Shown here: piece after piece, positions 18,219 through 27,759 of the stretch
Layout of the letters: every line of letters starts with the position of its first letter
Numbering within the stretch: position 1 is the first letter of the stretch
DNA from: Desulfocurvibacter africanus subsp. africanus DSM 2603
Lineage (GTDB): Bacteria; Desulfobacterota; Desulfovibrionia; Desulfovibrionales; Desulfovibrionaceae
Assembly: GCF_000422545.1 (NCBI RefSeq)
Contig: NZ_AULZ01000015.1
Span: 58,533 to 122,532, forward strand
Direction: 5' to 3'
DNA: 64,000 nucleotides
Notes under the pieces: generated by a model
The model's database searches: none
Seen by the model: the letters and a program-made list of their open reading frames with translations, nothing else
Told to the model about the DNA's origin: nothing
Made by a program: the position numbers and the translations under genes

Positions 18219-18671
18219 TCATGGCTCCACGACTGTAACCGGCATCCCCTCGCCGCCCGCATAAAACACGATGATGTCGGCGGGAGTATCTCCTGGGTTG
18301 ATTCCATGGTGCAGGGTGTTCACCACCTCGATTATGGGATCGCCCGCCTTGAGGTACAGGGTTTTCCCCTCAACCGTGTTCACGATCAGTTCGCCGCTTA
18401 TGAGGACGCCTGCATTGATCACGGTGTGCTTGTGCGTAACAAGCTTGGCTTTAGGCGGAATGCTGATCCGCAGGATCGTGATTTCAGCCTGGCCTTGAGG
18501 GTAAGCTGGCAACGGCTGACCATCCCAACTGTGCGTAGACTTCACAAGTTGCCTGGATACGACATCTCTCGTGTCTGCATTCTGAAAGCTGGGTTGGTTC
18601 TTGGCGCATGCCGAGGAGAGGAGAAGGGCTATGACCAGCGTCGTGATCAGAGGAAGAGTGCGTTTTGTCAT
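18219..18671 (-). CDS. cupin-domain lipoprotein
   Basis: 150 residues. An N-terminal hydrophobic stretch ends in the lipobox LSSAC (Cys about 22), so it should be lipid-anchored. A single cupin barrel follows: the motif region THKHTVINAGVLISGELIV carries the metal-binding His pair, and GDPIIEVVNTLHHGINPGD is motif 2. Bacterial single-cupin lipoproteins have varied roles; none can be assigned. The region downstream is non-coding. Confidence 0.8.
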   Translation of the reverse strand: MTKRTLPLITTLVIALLLSSACAKNQPSFQNADTRDVVSRQLVKSTHSWDGQPLPAYPQGQAEITILRISIPPKAKLVTHKHTVINAGVLISGELIVNTVEGKTLYLKAGDPIIEVVNTLHHGINPGDTPADIIVFYAGGEGMPVTVVEP

Positions 18672-18826
18672 GGAGTAGCCTTTTAGATTTAGGAGGGAGT
18701 AGGGTTAATATCGTCGAGTTCTGGGGTGAACTCCTTGTCTAATCTTAGAGCATGGCCAAGAAATCTACTTGCTCTGTCTGGTGCTGCTTTCTCTGGTTTG
18801 AGGAATCCCTGTGCATGAACAAGATT
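18672..18826. other. intergenic region upstream of the cupin gene
   Basis: The upstream part holds TTTAGGAGGGAGTAGGG. No gene is supported. With copy 4 of the repeat (18827-18953), the long inverted repeat and the tRNA, this gives about 630 bp without a protein gene. Confidence 0.5.
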
Positions 18827-18953
18827 TAGAGCATTTTGCTTTTGAAAATGCTCTGCAAGCCATGCGTCGGCATGGCTTGCCGCCGCGTAGGCGTAGGCGC
18901 AATTCACTTGCGCCGTCAACGCCGGAGCGGGCGTCTTAAAGCAATCTGCCTTA
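18827..18953 (-). repeat. dispersed structured element, copy 4
   Basis: 127 bp, right end first on the plus strand. It has the GCGTAGGCGTAGGCGC linker variant and a perfect GCAAGCCATGC/GCATGGCTTGC hairpin. It lies between the cupin gene and the tRNA-Ala gene. Confidence 0.9.
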
Positions 18954-19068
18954 GAACCCGTAATCAAAAATTAAAAGGCTATCAATTAATCAGAATTCTT
19001 TGATCATCTGGAGCGCGGACGCGGACGCGGAAGTGGAGGTGGAGGATGTAGCGGACAAGATACAAAAA

Positions 19069-19151
19069 ATCATAGGCTTGCGGGTCCTCTGTGTACCCCT
19101 GGGAATTTCCCGGGGGCTACCCAGCTAAATCAGGACCAACAAGCCTATGAT
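19069..19151. repeat. long nested inverted repeat downstream of tRNA-Ala
   Basis: ATCATAGGCTTG (19069-19080) is perfectly complementary to CAAGCCTATGAT (19140-19151). Inside, GGTCCT (19083-19088) pairs with AGGACC (19132-19137), and CCCCTGGGAA (19096-19105) folds with TTTCCCGGGGG (19106-19116). The whole 83 bp can fold into one long branched hairpin, ending 11 nt after the tRNA 3' end on the minus strand. There is no T-run on either strand. Confidence 0.7.
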
Positions 19152-19162
19152 ATCGTTCAATT

Positions 19163-19238
19163 TGGTGGAGACGATCGGGATCGAACCGACGACCTCAGCG
19201 TTGCGAACGCTGCGCTCTCCCAGTTGAGCTACGTCCCC
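19163..19238 (-). tRNA. tRNA-Ala (anticodon CGC)
   Basis: 76 nt with encoded CCA. Acceptor stem GGGGACG/CGTCTCC, D-arm GCTC...GAGC, anticodon stem CAGCG/CGCTG around loop TTCGCAA (anticodon CGC, reads GCG), and a T-arm with GTTCGATC. The discriminator base is A. All arms pair. Confidence 0.95.
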
Positions 19239-19256
19239 TAGCAACAAGAGATAGAG

Positions 19257-19285
19257 TTTTTACCCGTGTTGTCCAGCAAGGTCAA
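19257..19285 (-). promoter_or_regulatory. sigma-70-type promoter of tRNA-Ala
   Basis: On the minus strand TTGACC (19285-19280), a 17-bp spacer and TAAAAA (19262-19257) lie 18 nt before the tRNA 5' end. Confidence 0.6.
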
Positions 19286-19302
19286 TACCCTTGAAGTCGT
19301 TC

Positions 19303-20832
19303 TCAACTGGAGGCCTTTTCCAGCTCCAGCCAGTTGAGCAGCCGTTCCATCCTGTGGCGATAGGTGTGCTCGGCAAGGATCAGCTTACGCCACTCGCGGC
19401 TCAAATCCGCGCAAAGCGATTTGTCGGTCGTGAGTCTGCGGAAAATCGACTCGATTTCCTCGGGCCAGCGGAAGCGGGTTTCGCGGCAAAGCTCCTCGGG
19501 GAATAGGCTGAGCCCGGGCGTGGCGTCGGTGATGAGCAGGCCGCCCGCGGCCCATACATCGAAGTGGCGCTGATTGAGGCCCGTGGGCAGGAGCAGGCTG
19601 GTCACGTTGAGGCAGGCAGCAGCCTGGGCATAGATGTGGCGCAAGGGGCCGTAGTAGTCCACCTCGGGCCGCAGGTCCGTGGCTTCGGGCGCGGCCTCGC
19701 GCCAGACCATATCGCCGAACACGGTCAGCGGCGCGTCGCGCGCCGCGGTGCGCAGACAGCGGCTGCGCAGTTCGCGCGAGCATTCGTCCGCGCCCAGGCC
19801 GGCTCGGCGCACGGTGCTGGCGGGCCAGAGCTCCCGGACGCCAAGCCTTTGTCTCCACCAGAGAAAGTCGGGCCGCTCGCCGATATCCAGCATGTGCAGG
19901 GCCTCGCGCCAGGCCATGTCGGGCAGATCCAGTCCGGCGAAGAAGCCCTGTTTTTTGGGAAACTGGCTGCGTCCCACGAAAACGAGCCTGCCGGATACGT
20001 CCTGATCCGGGCCATTGGACCCTGCGCCGAAGTGCTCGGGCCAGGCGGCCAAAGGCATGTGCAACAAGCGCTGTGCGCCATGCTCGCGCAGGAGGGGCAG
20101 GAACGAGTCGTCCGTGACCAGCAGGGCGGCCTTGCGCCACCAGCCGGCCTTGACCCCCGAGAGCAGATGGAATGGATTGTCCACGCACCAGACAGCGACT
20201 TCGGACCCGGCCGCCCGCAGGAGATGGAACGTTTCGCCCAGCGGGTCCAGGCCGGCGAAGTTGATGCTCAGAAACAAAGCTGGTCTGGACCGGGCCAGAA
20301 ACTTGGGCAGCGTGCGCGGCAGAGCGTCGGGCGGCAAAAGCCGCACGCGGCGGCCGCAGGCCTCCAGAGCGCTTTTGAGCTCGGGGACAAGCAGGCCATC
20401 CGGCTTGGCTGGTATCCAGACCTCCGCATCGTTTCGAGCTTCCGGAGCCCTTTGTGACAGGCGCAGCCACTGGATACGGGCCAGGATCGGACCCCAGAAG
20501 CTGGGAAAGAGGCGCTGGGCCGGTCGGTACTGCAAGATACGGCTGACGCGAACCGTTTCCGGGTCCAAGTCGTTAATGCCAATGCGTACCCAGGATCGAG
20601 GCAGGGCTCTGGCCCAGCCTGGCGGCATCTGGGCCTCGAATTCGGGGCACTCGATATAGGAGACATCTTCGCTCGGCAACAGGGGCACGATGGCGGCCGG
20701 TTCAGGGCCGAGCCCCAGGATGACCAGGCGCGCCCCCCGGCCGTAACTAATGAATTGCTCTTCGCCGTCGGCCAGGGTCTGGGGCTTGCCAAGCTCGCTG
20801 ACGATGCGTATGCGTTTCGGCCGATTGCTCAT
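19303..20832 (-). CDS. CgeB-like glycosyltransferase family protein
   Basis: 509 residues. The C-terminal third has the CgeB-type pattern: VDYYGPLRHIYAQAAACLNVTSLLLPTGLNQRHFDVWAAGG, followed by LLITDATPGLSLFPEELC and a terminal basic helix region. The central part (LFLSINFAGLDPLGETFHLLRAAGSEVAVWCVDNPF) resembles the DUF3880 N-terminal half of these GT-B-like proteins. Such proteins often glycosylate flagellin or other surface proteins in Desulfovibrio-like bacteria, but no flagellar gene is adjacent. No clear ribosome binding site before the ATG. It is divergent from rlmE. Confidence 0.75.
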   Translation of the reverse strand: MSNRPKRIRIVSELGKPQTLADGEEQFISYGRGARLVILGLGPEPAAIVPLLPSEDVSYIECPEFEAQMPPGWARALPRSWVRIGINDLDPETVRVSRILQYRPAQRLFPSFWGPILARIQWLRLSQRAPEARNDAEVWIPAKPDGLLVPELKSALEACGRRVRLLPPDALPRTLPKFLARSRPALFLSINFAGLDPLGETFHLLRAAGSEVAVWCVDNPFHLLSGVKAGWWRKAALLVTDDSFLPLLREHGAQRLLHMPLAAWPEHFGAGSNGPDQDVSGRLVFVGRSQFPKKQGFFAGLDLPDMAWREALHMLDIGERPDFLWWRQRLGVRELWPASTVRRAGLGADECSRELRSRCLRTAARDAPLTVFGDMVWREAAPEATDLRPEVDYYGPLRHIYAQAAACLNVTSLLLPTGLNQRHFDVWAAGGLLITDATPGLSLFPEELCRETRFRWPEEIESIFRRLTTDKSLCADLSREWRKLILAEHTYRHRMERLLNWLELEKASS

Positions 20833-20892
20833 GAATGATTACGGTTGGCTCCAACGGTCGTTTACGATAACATCCACGCTTTAGCAGCGCCC

Positions 20893-21519
20893 ATGAAGAA
20901 GTATCAAGACCACTATTTCAAGCAGGCCAAGAAGGACAACTATCCTGCTCGGTCTGTATATAAACTCCAGGAAATCAACAAGCGCTTCGGCATCCTGCGC
21001 CCTGGGCAGAAAGTGCTGGATCTGGGCGCTGCGCCCGGTTCCTGGACTTTGTTCGCGGCCAAGGTCGTGGGCCAGGGCGGCAAGGTGCTCGGCGTGGACC
21101 TTCAATCGACCGCCACGGATTTCCCGGACAACGTGCGCTTCCTTGTGGGCGACGTTTTCGAGCCGCCGGCCGAGGTGCAGGCCGCCATGGAGGAACTCGC
21201 GCCCTTCGAAGTGGTCGTGAGCGACATGGCCCCCAAGACCTCGGGCATTATTTTCCGCGACCAGGCCTTTTCCTTCGATCTATGCGTGCGGGCCCTGGAA
21301 GTCGCGGATAAGTACCTGGCCAAGGGCGGAAATTTCGTGGCCAAGATATTCGAGGGGCCGGACGTGCGGCAGTTCGCGGCCATGCTGCGTGAGCGGTTTG
21401 TCACGGTAAAGAATTTCAAGCCCCAGTCCAGCCGCAGCGAGAGCAAGGAAACGTTCTACATAGGATTGGGATTCAAGGGAGCGCCGGAAGCGCCGGCACA
21501 GGACCAGATCCCGGTCTAG
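20893..21519 (+). CDS. rlmE: 23S rRNA 2'-O-ribose methyltransferase RlmE
   Basis: 208 residues from ATG 20893, giving the usual [20 protein letters not shown] start. It methylates U2552 of 23S rRNA with SAM during 50S assembly. The catalytic set K24, D111 (SDMAPK), K151 (AKIFEG) and E186 (SKETFY) is complete, and the SAM loop DLGAAPGSW lies at 43-51. The ribosome binding site is weak. It is divergent from the CgeB-like gene and 49 nt upstream of yebC. Confidence 0.93.
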   Translation: MKKYQDHYFKQAKKDNYPARSVYKLQEINKRFGILRPGQKVLDLGAAPGSWTLFAAKVVGQGGKVLGVDLQSTATDFPDNVRFLVGDVFEPPAEVQAAMEELAPFEVVVSDMAPKTSGIIFRDQAFSFDLCVRALEVADKYLAKGGNFVAKIFEGPDVRQFAAMLRERFVTVKNFKPQSSRSESKETFYIGLGFKGAPEAPAQDQIPV

Positions 21520-21568
21520 CATATCCACGGAAATCAATTTTTCTCTTCACTCAGGAGGAAACGCCTAG

Positions 21569-22315
21569 ATGTCCGGACATAGTAAATGGGCCAATATCAA
21601 GATCCGCAAGGGCGCGCAGGACGCCAAGAAGGGCAAGGCCTTCACCCGTGTGGCCAAGGAGATCATGCTCGCGGCCAAGATCGGCGGCGGCGACGTGACG
21701 GGCAACCCGCGTCTGCGTACGGCTTTGCTCAAGGCGCGCGAAGTGAACCTGCCCAAGGACAAGATCGAGACCGCCATCAAGAAAGGCACGGGCGAGTTGC
21801 AAGCCGAGGTCATCGACGAGATGCTCTATGAGGGCTATGGCCCGAACGGCGTGGCCATCATGATCGAGGCGGCCACGGACAACAAGAACCGCACCGTGGC
21901 CGAGATGCGCCACATCCTGTCCAGGCACGGCGGCGTCCTGGGCGAGACGGGCAGCGTGGGCTGGATCTTCAGCAAGAAGGGCGTGCTCGTCTTCCCCAAG
22001 GCTTTGGGCGAGGATAAGATCATGGAAGTCGGCCTGGAGGCCGGGGTCGAAGATGTGGTGGACGACGACGACTACTACGAGGTGCGCACGGCGGTGGAGG
22101 ACTTCTACACCGTCAAGCAGGCCTTCGACAACGCGGGCATGAAGTACGAGAGCGCCGAGCTGTCCATGATCCCCTCGACCACGGTGCCGCTGGACGTGGA
22201 AGCGGCCCGCAAGGTGCTCAAGGTCACGGAGATGCTGGAAGAGAACGACGACGTGCAGAACGTCTATACCAATGCCGATTTCCCCGATGAGCTGATGGCC
22301 GAACTGGAAGGGTAG
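21569..22315 (+). CDS. yebC: YebC/PmpR family protein
   Basis: 248 residues, standard length. The N-terminus MSGHSKWANIKIRKGAQDAKKGK and the GGGDVTGNPRLR block identify the family. Members are described as DNA-binding regulators and, more recently, as factors that ease ribosome stalling. AGGAGG precedes the ATG. It sits directly before ruvC (adjacent stop and start), the common bacterial order. Confidence 0.95.
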   Translation: MSGHSKWANIKIRKGAQDAKKGKAFTRVAKEIMLAAKIGGGDVTGNPRLRTALLKAREVNLPKDKIETAIKKGTGELQAEVIDEMLYEGYGPNGVAIMIEAATDNKNRTVAEMRHILSRHGGVLGETGSVGWIFSKKGVLVFPKALGEDKIMEVGLEAGVEDVVDDDDYYEVRTAVEDFYTVKQAFDNAGMKYESAELSMIPSTTVPLDVEAARKVLKVTEMLEENDDVQNVYTNADFPDELMAELEG

Positions 22316-22852
22316 ATGGGCGAAACGGACTCGGGAAGTATCACCGTGCTCGGCCTGGACCCTGGCTCCAGGCGTACGGGCTGGGGCATGGTGCGCGAGG
22401 CCTCGGGCAAGCTGTCATTGGTGGCCGCCGGCGTGGTGGCCACCGACGCCAAGACCGATCTGTGCGTCCGCCTGGGCCGCATCTTTACGGAGCTGGCCAA
22501 GCTCATCCACGAGCACCGGCCCGCCGAGGCCGCGGTGGAGAACGTGTTCGTCTCGCAGAACATCATGTCCGCCCTCAAGCTGGGTCAGGCTCGCGGCGCG
22601 GCCATCGCGGCCTGCGCACACCTGGGCCTGCCCGTCAGTTCCTACGAGCCCAGCCTGGTCAAGAAAAGTCTGGTGGGCGGCGGAAGGGCGGAAAAGGGTC
22701 AGGTGGCTTTCATGGTCGGGCGCATGTTGAACGTGCGGCTCGATGACCTCAAGCTGGGCCTGGACGCCACCGATGCCTTGGCCGTGGCCATCTGCCACCT
22801 CAACCAGCGACGGCTGACCCGGCTGACCAGACAGGCCGGGCTCGCCCAGTAG
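22316..22852 (+). CDS. ruvC: crossover junction endodeoxyribonuclease RuvC
   Basis: 178 residues. It cuts Holliday junctions as a dimer. The four acidic catalytic residues are present: D15 (GLDPGSRRTGWG), E75 (VENVF), and D150 and D153 (LDATDALA). Its ATG follows the yebC stop with no gap, and GGAAGGG at the end of yebC acts as the ribosome binding site. Confidence 0.95.
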   Translation: MGETDSGSITVLGLDPGSRRTGWGMVREASGKLSLVAAGVVATDAKTDLCVRLGRIFTELAKLIHEHRPAEAAVENVFVSQNIMSALKLGQARGAAIAACAHLGLPVSSYEPSLVKKSLVGGGRAEKGQVAFMVGRMLNVRLDDLKLGLDATDALAVAICHLNQRRLTRLTRQAGLAQ

Positions 22853-22859
22853 GCCAGAC

Positions 22860-23468
22860 ATGATCGGCTACATCCGCGGCACACTTCTGGAGCAGACCGA
22901 AAAATCCTGCCTCGTGCTTACCGCCGGCGGCGTGGGCTACGAGCTGCACCTGCCCCTGCCGGCGCTGGCCAGACTGCCGGCCGAAGGTCAGGAGGTGAGC
23001 TTCCATACCGAGCAGGTCGTGCGCGAGGACAGCCAGGATCTCTACGGCTTCGAAACTTCCGAAGAGCGCCGGCTGTTCCATGTGCTGCTGAGCATCCCCA
23101 ATTTGGGCCCCAAGAAAGGGCTGGCCATTCTCTCCCAGTTCCATCCCGACGACCTGCGCCAGATCGTGCTGCACGAGGATATCGCGGCGTTGACCCGAGT
23201 CTCGGGCATCGGCAAGAAGACCGGGCAGCAAATTCTCTGGGAACTCAAGTACAAACTCGCCTCGGCCGATGTTCCCGCCGTGGGTCGCAAACCGGCCGCG
23301 CCCGGGCGCAGCGTGCTGCAGGATGCCCTGGCGGGTCTGACCAATCTGGGGTACAGCGAGGAGGAGGCCAGACCTGTTCTGCATAAATTATTCGAGGCCG
23401 AGCCGGACCTGGATGTAGCCCAGCTCCTGCGCGAAGCCCTAAAAGCCATAGCCAAGGCGCGCGCCTAA
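22860..23468 (+). CDS. ruvA: Holliday junction branch migration protein RuvA
   Basis: 202 residues. Domain I (OB fold) starts MIGYIRGTLLEQ; helix-hairpin-helix units are at about 70-90 (LLSIPNLGPKKGLAIL) and 105-125 (LTRVSGIGKKTGQQIL); the C-terminal domain III that touches RuvB is at about 150-202. It binds the junction as a tetramer. Starts 7 nt after ruvC, ends 3 nt before ruvB. Confidence 0.95.
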   Translation: MIGYIRGTLLEQTEKSCLVLTAGGVGYELHLPLPALARLPAEGQEVSFHTEQVVREDSQDLYGFETSEERRLFHVLLSIPNLGPKKGLAILSQFHPDDLRQIVLHEDIAALTRVSGIGKKTGQQILWELKYKLASADVPAVGRKPAAPGRSVLQDALAGLTNLGYSEEEARPVLHKLFEAEPDLDVAQLLREALKAIAKARA

Positions 23469-23471
23469 GAA

Positions 23472-24440
<969 letters not shown>

Positions 24441-24637
24441 CGCAGGGGGCGTAAGAACCGGGAAGGGCTTTGCCCTCCCCAGGCCCCACCCACCAGGGGC
24501 GGACGCGCCCCTGGACCCGCGAAGTTCGTTCGCGGATTGCCCTAGCCCGCGTCGAAAAAAAAAGTTTAGGAAGGGGTGGGTCCAGGGAGGGGAGAACCCT
24601 TTTCAAAGGGTTTCCCCTCCCTGGCCGCCGGAGGCAC
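24441..24637 (+). repeat. structured intergenic repeat family B, copy 1
   Basis: About 200 bp of nested hairpins: GGGAAGGGC/GCCCTCCCC near 24460-24480, CCAGGGGCG/CGCCCCTGG (24493-24501, 24506-24514), CGCGAA/TTCGCG (24518-24534), then an A-run and a long hairpin at 24582-24624 (about 20 bp with one bulged A). It ends GGCCGCCGGAGG, and the GGAGG (24630-24634) lies 8 nt before the thyX ATG. The right part is shared with copy 2 at 63850-63985. Confidence 0.75.
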
Positions 24638-24642
24638 ACACC

Positions 24643-25308
24643 ATGCGCATCATCAAGCCGTCCTACGAAATCCTGAATCTCCCCAGCCGCGAAACCCTGC
24701 GCATCCTCGAACTCGCCGGCCGCACCTGCTACAAGTCCGAGGACAAGATGACGCCCGAGACGGCCGAGCCGTTCATCGCGCGCATCGTAGCCTCGGGACA
24801 CGAGAGCGTTATCGAGCACGCCTCGGCCACGGTGCGCTTCGTGTGCGACCGGGGTGTGACCCACGAGATGGTGCGCCACCGCCTGGCCTCCTACAGCCAG
24901 GAATCCACGCGCTACGCCAATTACGCCAAGGACCGCTTCGGCAGTGAGATCACGGTCATCCGGCCCTGCTTCTGGCGGGAAGGCTCGACCGAGTACGCCG
25001 CGTGGCTCTCAGCCATGGAAGCCGCCGAACAGGCCTACCTTGGGCTCATCCAGGCCGGGGCCAAGCCCCAGGAAGCCCGCAGCGTCCTGCCCAACAGCCT
25101 CAAGACCGAGATCGTCATGAGCGCCAACATGCGCGAGTGGCGGCACGTTTTCCGGCTGCGCTGCGACACGCCGGCCCATCCCCAAATCCGCGAGGTCATG
25201 CTGCCGCTGCTGGGCGAGTTCCACGAGCGGCTGCCCGTGCTTTTCGCTGACCTCTTCGAACGCTTCCAGGACGACATCGTCAAATACCGAGCCATCCTCG
25301 CTTCCTGA
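24643..25308 (+). CDS. thyX: FAD-dependent thymidylate synthase ThyX
   Basis: 221 residues. It methylates dUMP to dTMP with FAD and methylene-THF. The ThyX signature RHRLASYSQESTRY is at 78-91. The start is ATG 24643, with the GGAGG provided by the repeat before it. It uses the same folate pool as metF at the start of the window. Followed 5 nt later by the UPF0280 gene. Confidence 0.95.
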   Translation: MRIIKPSYEILNLPSRETLRILELAGRTCYKSEDKMTPETAEPFIARIVASGHESVIEHASATVRFVCDRGVTHEMVRHRLASYSQESTRYANYAKDRFGSEITVIRPCFWREGSTEYAAWLSAMEAAEQAYLGLIQAGAKPQEARSVLPNSLKTEIVMSANMREWRHVFRLRCDTPAHPQIREVMLPLLGEFHERLPVLFADLFERFQDDIVKYRAILAS

Positions 25309-25313
25309 CACCC

Positions 25314-26063
25314 ATGGCCAAGACCTTCCTCGACCCGCGCCGCGCCTACCGCATGGAGCCCGCCTCGGTTGAGGGTGAGGCGCGTTTTCAGGTCGTGGTG
25401 GAGGAGACGGACCTGTGGGTCGTGGCCGATCAAGACCTGCGCCGCGAGGTGGAGGCCCTGGTGCGCACGCTGCGCGGTCAGCTCAAGGCCCACATCGCCC
25501 TACAACCCGAGTTCCTGACCAGCCTTGCGCCCGTGACCGTGCGGCCCGGCGCGGCCGAGATCGTGCGGCGCATGGCCGAGGCCGCCGAGGTCTGCGGCGT
25601 GGGGCCCATGGCCGCGGTGGCCGGGACCATGGCCGAACTGGTGGCCAAGGCCTTTGAGGGCCGGACGCCGAATATCCTGGTGGAGAACGGTGGAGACTGC
25701 TTTTTATGCTCCACGCGGGAGCGGCTGGTGGGGCTGCTGCCCGACCCGGAGGCCGGCGTAAGCGTTGGCCTGCGTTTCGCGCCGGAGGAATTCCCGCTCA
25801 GCCTGTGCGCTTCCTCGGGACGTATCGGCCATTCCCTGAGCTTCGGCCATGGCGATCTGGTGGTCGTACGCTCGCCATCGGGCTCGCTGGCCGATGCGGC
25901 GGCCACGGCCCTGTCCAACCGCCTGAAATCCTCACGCGATCTGGAACAGGTCGTGGATGGCGCCAAGCGGCTGGAGGCGGCTGGCGTGCAGGGCGTATTC
26001 GCCCAATGCGGGGGCAAACTGGCCGTATGGGGCAGGATGGAGCTGGCGGCTTTGGGCGGGTAA
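25314..26063 (+). CDS. UPF0280 family protein (ApbE-like fold)
   Basis: 249 residues. RPGAAEIVRRMAEAAEVCGVGPMAAVAGTMAELVA, NILVENGGDCFL and LCASSGRIGHSLSFGHGDLVVVRS are the conserved blocks of UPF0280, related to the flavin transferase ApbE. The role in Desulfovibrio-like bacteria is not known; flavin handling is an inference from fold. It starts 5 nt after thyX. Confidence 0.8.
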   Translation: MAKTFLDPRRAYRMEPASVEGEARFQVVVEETDLWVVADQDLRREVEALVRTLRGQLKAHIALQPEFLTSLAPVTVRPGAAEIVRRMAEAAEVCGVGPMAAVAGTMAELVAKAFEGRTPNILVENGGDCFLCSTRERLVGLLPDPEAGVSVGLRFAPEEFPLSLCASSGRIGHSLSFGHGDLVVVRSPSGSLADAAATALSNRLKSSRDLEQVVDGAKRLEAAGVQGVFAQCGGKLAVWGRMELAALGG

Positions 26064-26067
26064 TAAC

Positions 26068-26103
26068 GCGTATCAAGCGTATCAAGCGTATCTGAGCGTA
26101 TCC
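26068..26103 (+). repeat. four tandem 9-bp units
   Basis: GCGTATCAA occurs twice, followed by GCGTATCTGA and GCGTATCC. It lies between the UPF0280 stop and its terminator. Confidence 0.7.
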
Positions 26104-26105
26104 GC

Positions 26106-26130
26106 GCGGGAGAGGCGACGCTTCTCCCGC
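26106..26130 (+). terminator. terminator after the UPF0280 gene
   Basis: GCGGGAGA (26106-26113) pairs with TCTCCCGC (26123-26130), followed by ACTTCACTTTTC. Modest T content. Confidence 0.65.
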
Positions 26131-26268
26131 ACTTCACTTTTCAGAGGAAGTCATTTCCTCGGATTCCGCGATTATTCTCGAAATAGATGATTGTCTGGGC
26201 AGGCTGGAAGCAATTGGACTGAAGCATCCAGCCTATGCTTGAAGGGAGAGGCGCAAGGCTCTGACGGC

Positions 26269-26397
26269 TAGAGCATTTTGCTTTTGAAAATGCTCTGCAA
26301 GCCATGCGTCGGCATGGCTTGCCGCTAGCTTCGGCGTAGGCGCAATTCACTTGCGCCGTCAACGCCGGAGCGGGCGTCTTAAAAGCAATCTGTTCTA
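26269..26397 (-). repeat. dispersed structured element, copy 5
   Basis: 129 bp, right end first on the plus strand. It has the GCTAGC linker but the GCAAGCCATGC type hairpin. Its left end on the minus strand reads TAGAACAGATTGC, and the first three bases are the dnaA stop codon. Confidence 0.9.
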
Positions 26398-27759
26398 GAG
26401 ATCCATCTGTTCCAGCGTGCGCTGAATCTGCCGGCCTGCGGGAGTCTTCTTGGATATCTCCACTTCCAGACTGGTTATGCCCTTGATCACCGTGGAGTGC
26501 GTGCGGTTGAAGCGGTTCGCGATGTCCTTGAGCGAGAGCTGCGTATGCTTGCGGGCCAGGAAAAAGGCCGTGTTGCGTGCGAGCACGATATTGCGCTTGC
26601 GGCTCTTGGACGCGAGCTGCGTCGGAGAGAGGATGAACGTGCGGCAGACCATTTCCACGATGCGCTCCAGGGCCATGCCCGAATTCTGGGAGGCATAGTT
26701 GCCGAGAACATCCCGAGCCATGTCCAGACTGATGCGCTCGTTGAGCAGCCTGGCCTTGAGGACGAGATTCTGCAGACAGCTTTCGAGTTGGCGGATGTCG
26801 CAGGTGATGCTCTCGGCCAGCAATTCGGCCACGTCATCCGGCACGTTGACCTGGAGTTGCCGGGATTTATGCTGCACGATACGGCGGCGCATATCGAAAT
26901 CAGGCATGTCGATGACCGTCAAAAAGCCCGAGCAGAATCTGGAAACCAGGTGCGTGTCCACGTTGGACAGCTCCTTGGGCAGAAAAGAGCTGGTAAACAC
27001 GACTCGGCTGCCGCGCTCCTGCAAGGCCTTGATGGTCGAGAGCAGCTCATCCTGAAACATGGCCTTGCCCTGGAGGAAATGGATGTCCTCCAGAAGCAGG
27101 ATGTCGATGCCCTCGCGAAACTGAGTCTTGAAGCGGCTCATGTCCTTGGCGTTGAGAGCCATGAGCATCTTGGTGGCGAACTCCTCTGCCGTCAGGTAGC
27201 GCAAGGTCAAGCTCTTGGAACGTGTCCTGTCCTGAGCGGCATGTCCAATGGCCTGGATCAGGTGCGTCTTGCCGAGTCCGGCCGCAGAGCTGATGAACAA
27301 AGGCCCTGGCGAAAAGTCGTTGCGGACCACGCCTTGGGCAGCGGCATAGGCCAGGTCGTTGCTTGGGCCGACCACGAAATCATCGAAGCTGTGGCGCCAG
27401 TTACAGCATTGTGTGGACTGAAGTGGGGTAGTCAGAGGCAAGCCGAGGTGCTTGGCCTTGACCGTGACCGTCGATTCCGCGGAGCTTGGCTTGGTCGCGG
27501 TTTCCGGAGCGCTGGGCGTGGGCTTGGGCGTGCTGCGCACCGTGACTGTGGACGGCGAACCAAGCACCTGCAAGGCGGCTTGGGAAATATGTGTAGTAAG
27601 CTTGTCGCGAACCCAAGCTGCAACGAATTCGTTGGGCGCGGCAAGCTCCAGGACGTTATTGTTCAGCGATGCATGGAGCGGCTTGATCCAAAGGGTGAAC
27701 TGATTCGGGTTCAATTCTTTTTCGAGGATTTGAGTGATCTGCTGCCATGTCTCGTTCAT
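26395..27759 (-). CDS. dnaA: chromosomal replication initiator DnaA (divergent)
   Basis: 454 residues, normal DnaA length. Domain I is about 1-75 (MNETWQQITQILEKELN, WIKPL), a Thr/Ser/Pro linker 76-115, AAA+ domain III 120-340, and domain IV to the end. Walker A reads SSAAGLGKT (158-165), not the usual GGVGLGKT; Walker B is LLLEDIHF (221-228), not LIDDIQF; the domain IV signature is FNRTHSTVIKG. No dnaN, recF or gyrB follows, so this may be a second DnaA. The TAG stop lies inside the end of repeat copy 5. Confidence 0.88.
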   Translation of the reverse strand: MNETWQQITQILEKELNPNQFTLWIKPLHASLNNNVLELAAPNEFVAAWVRDKLTTHISQAALQVLGSPSTVTVRSTPKPTPSAPETATKPSSAESTVTVKAKHLGLPLTTPLQSTQCCNWRHSFDDFVVGPSNDLAYAAAQGVVRNDFSPGPLFISSAAGLGKTHLIQAIGHAAQDRTRSKSLTLRYLTAEEFATKMLMALNAKDMSRFKTQFREGIDILLLEDIHFLQGKAMFQDELLSTIKALQERGSRVVFTSSFLPKELSNVDTHLVSRFCSGFLTVIDMPDFDMRRRIVQHKSRQLQVNVPDDVAELLAESITCDIRQLESCLQNLVLKARLLNERISLDMARDVLGNYASQNSGMALERIVEMVCRTFILSPTQLASKSRKRNIVLARNTAFFLARKHTQLSLKDIANRFNRTHSTVIKGITSLEVEISKKTPAGRQIQRTLEQMDL

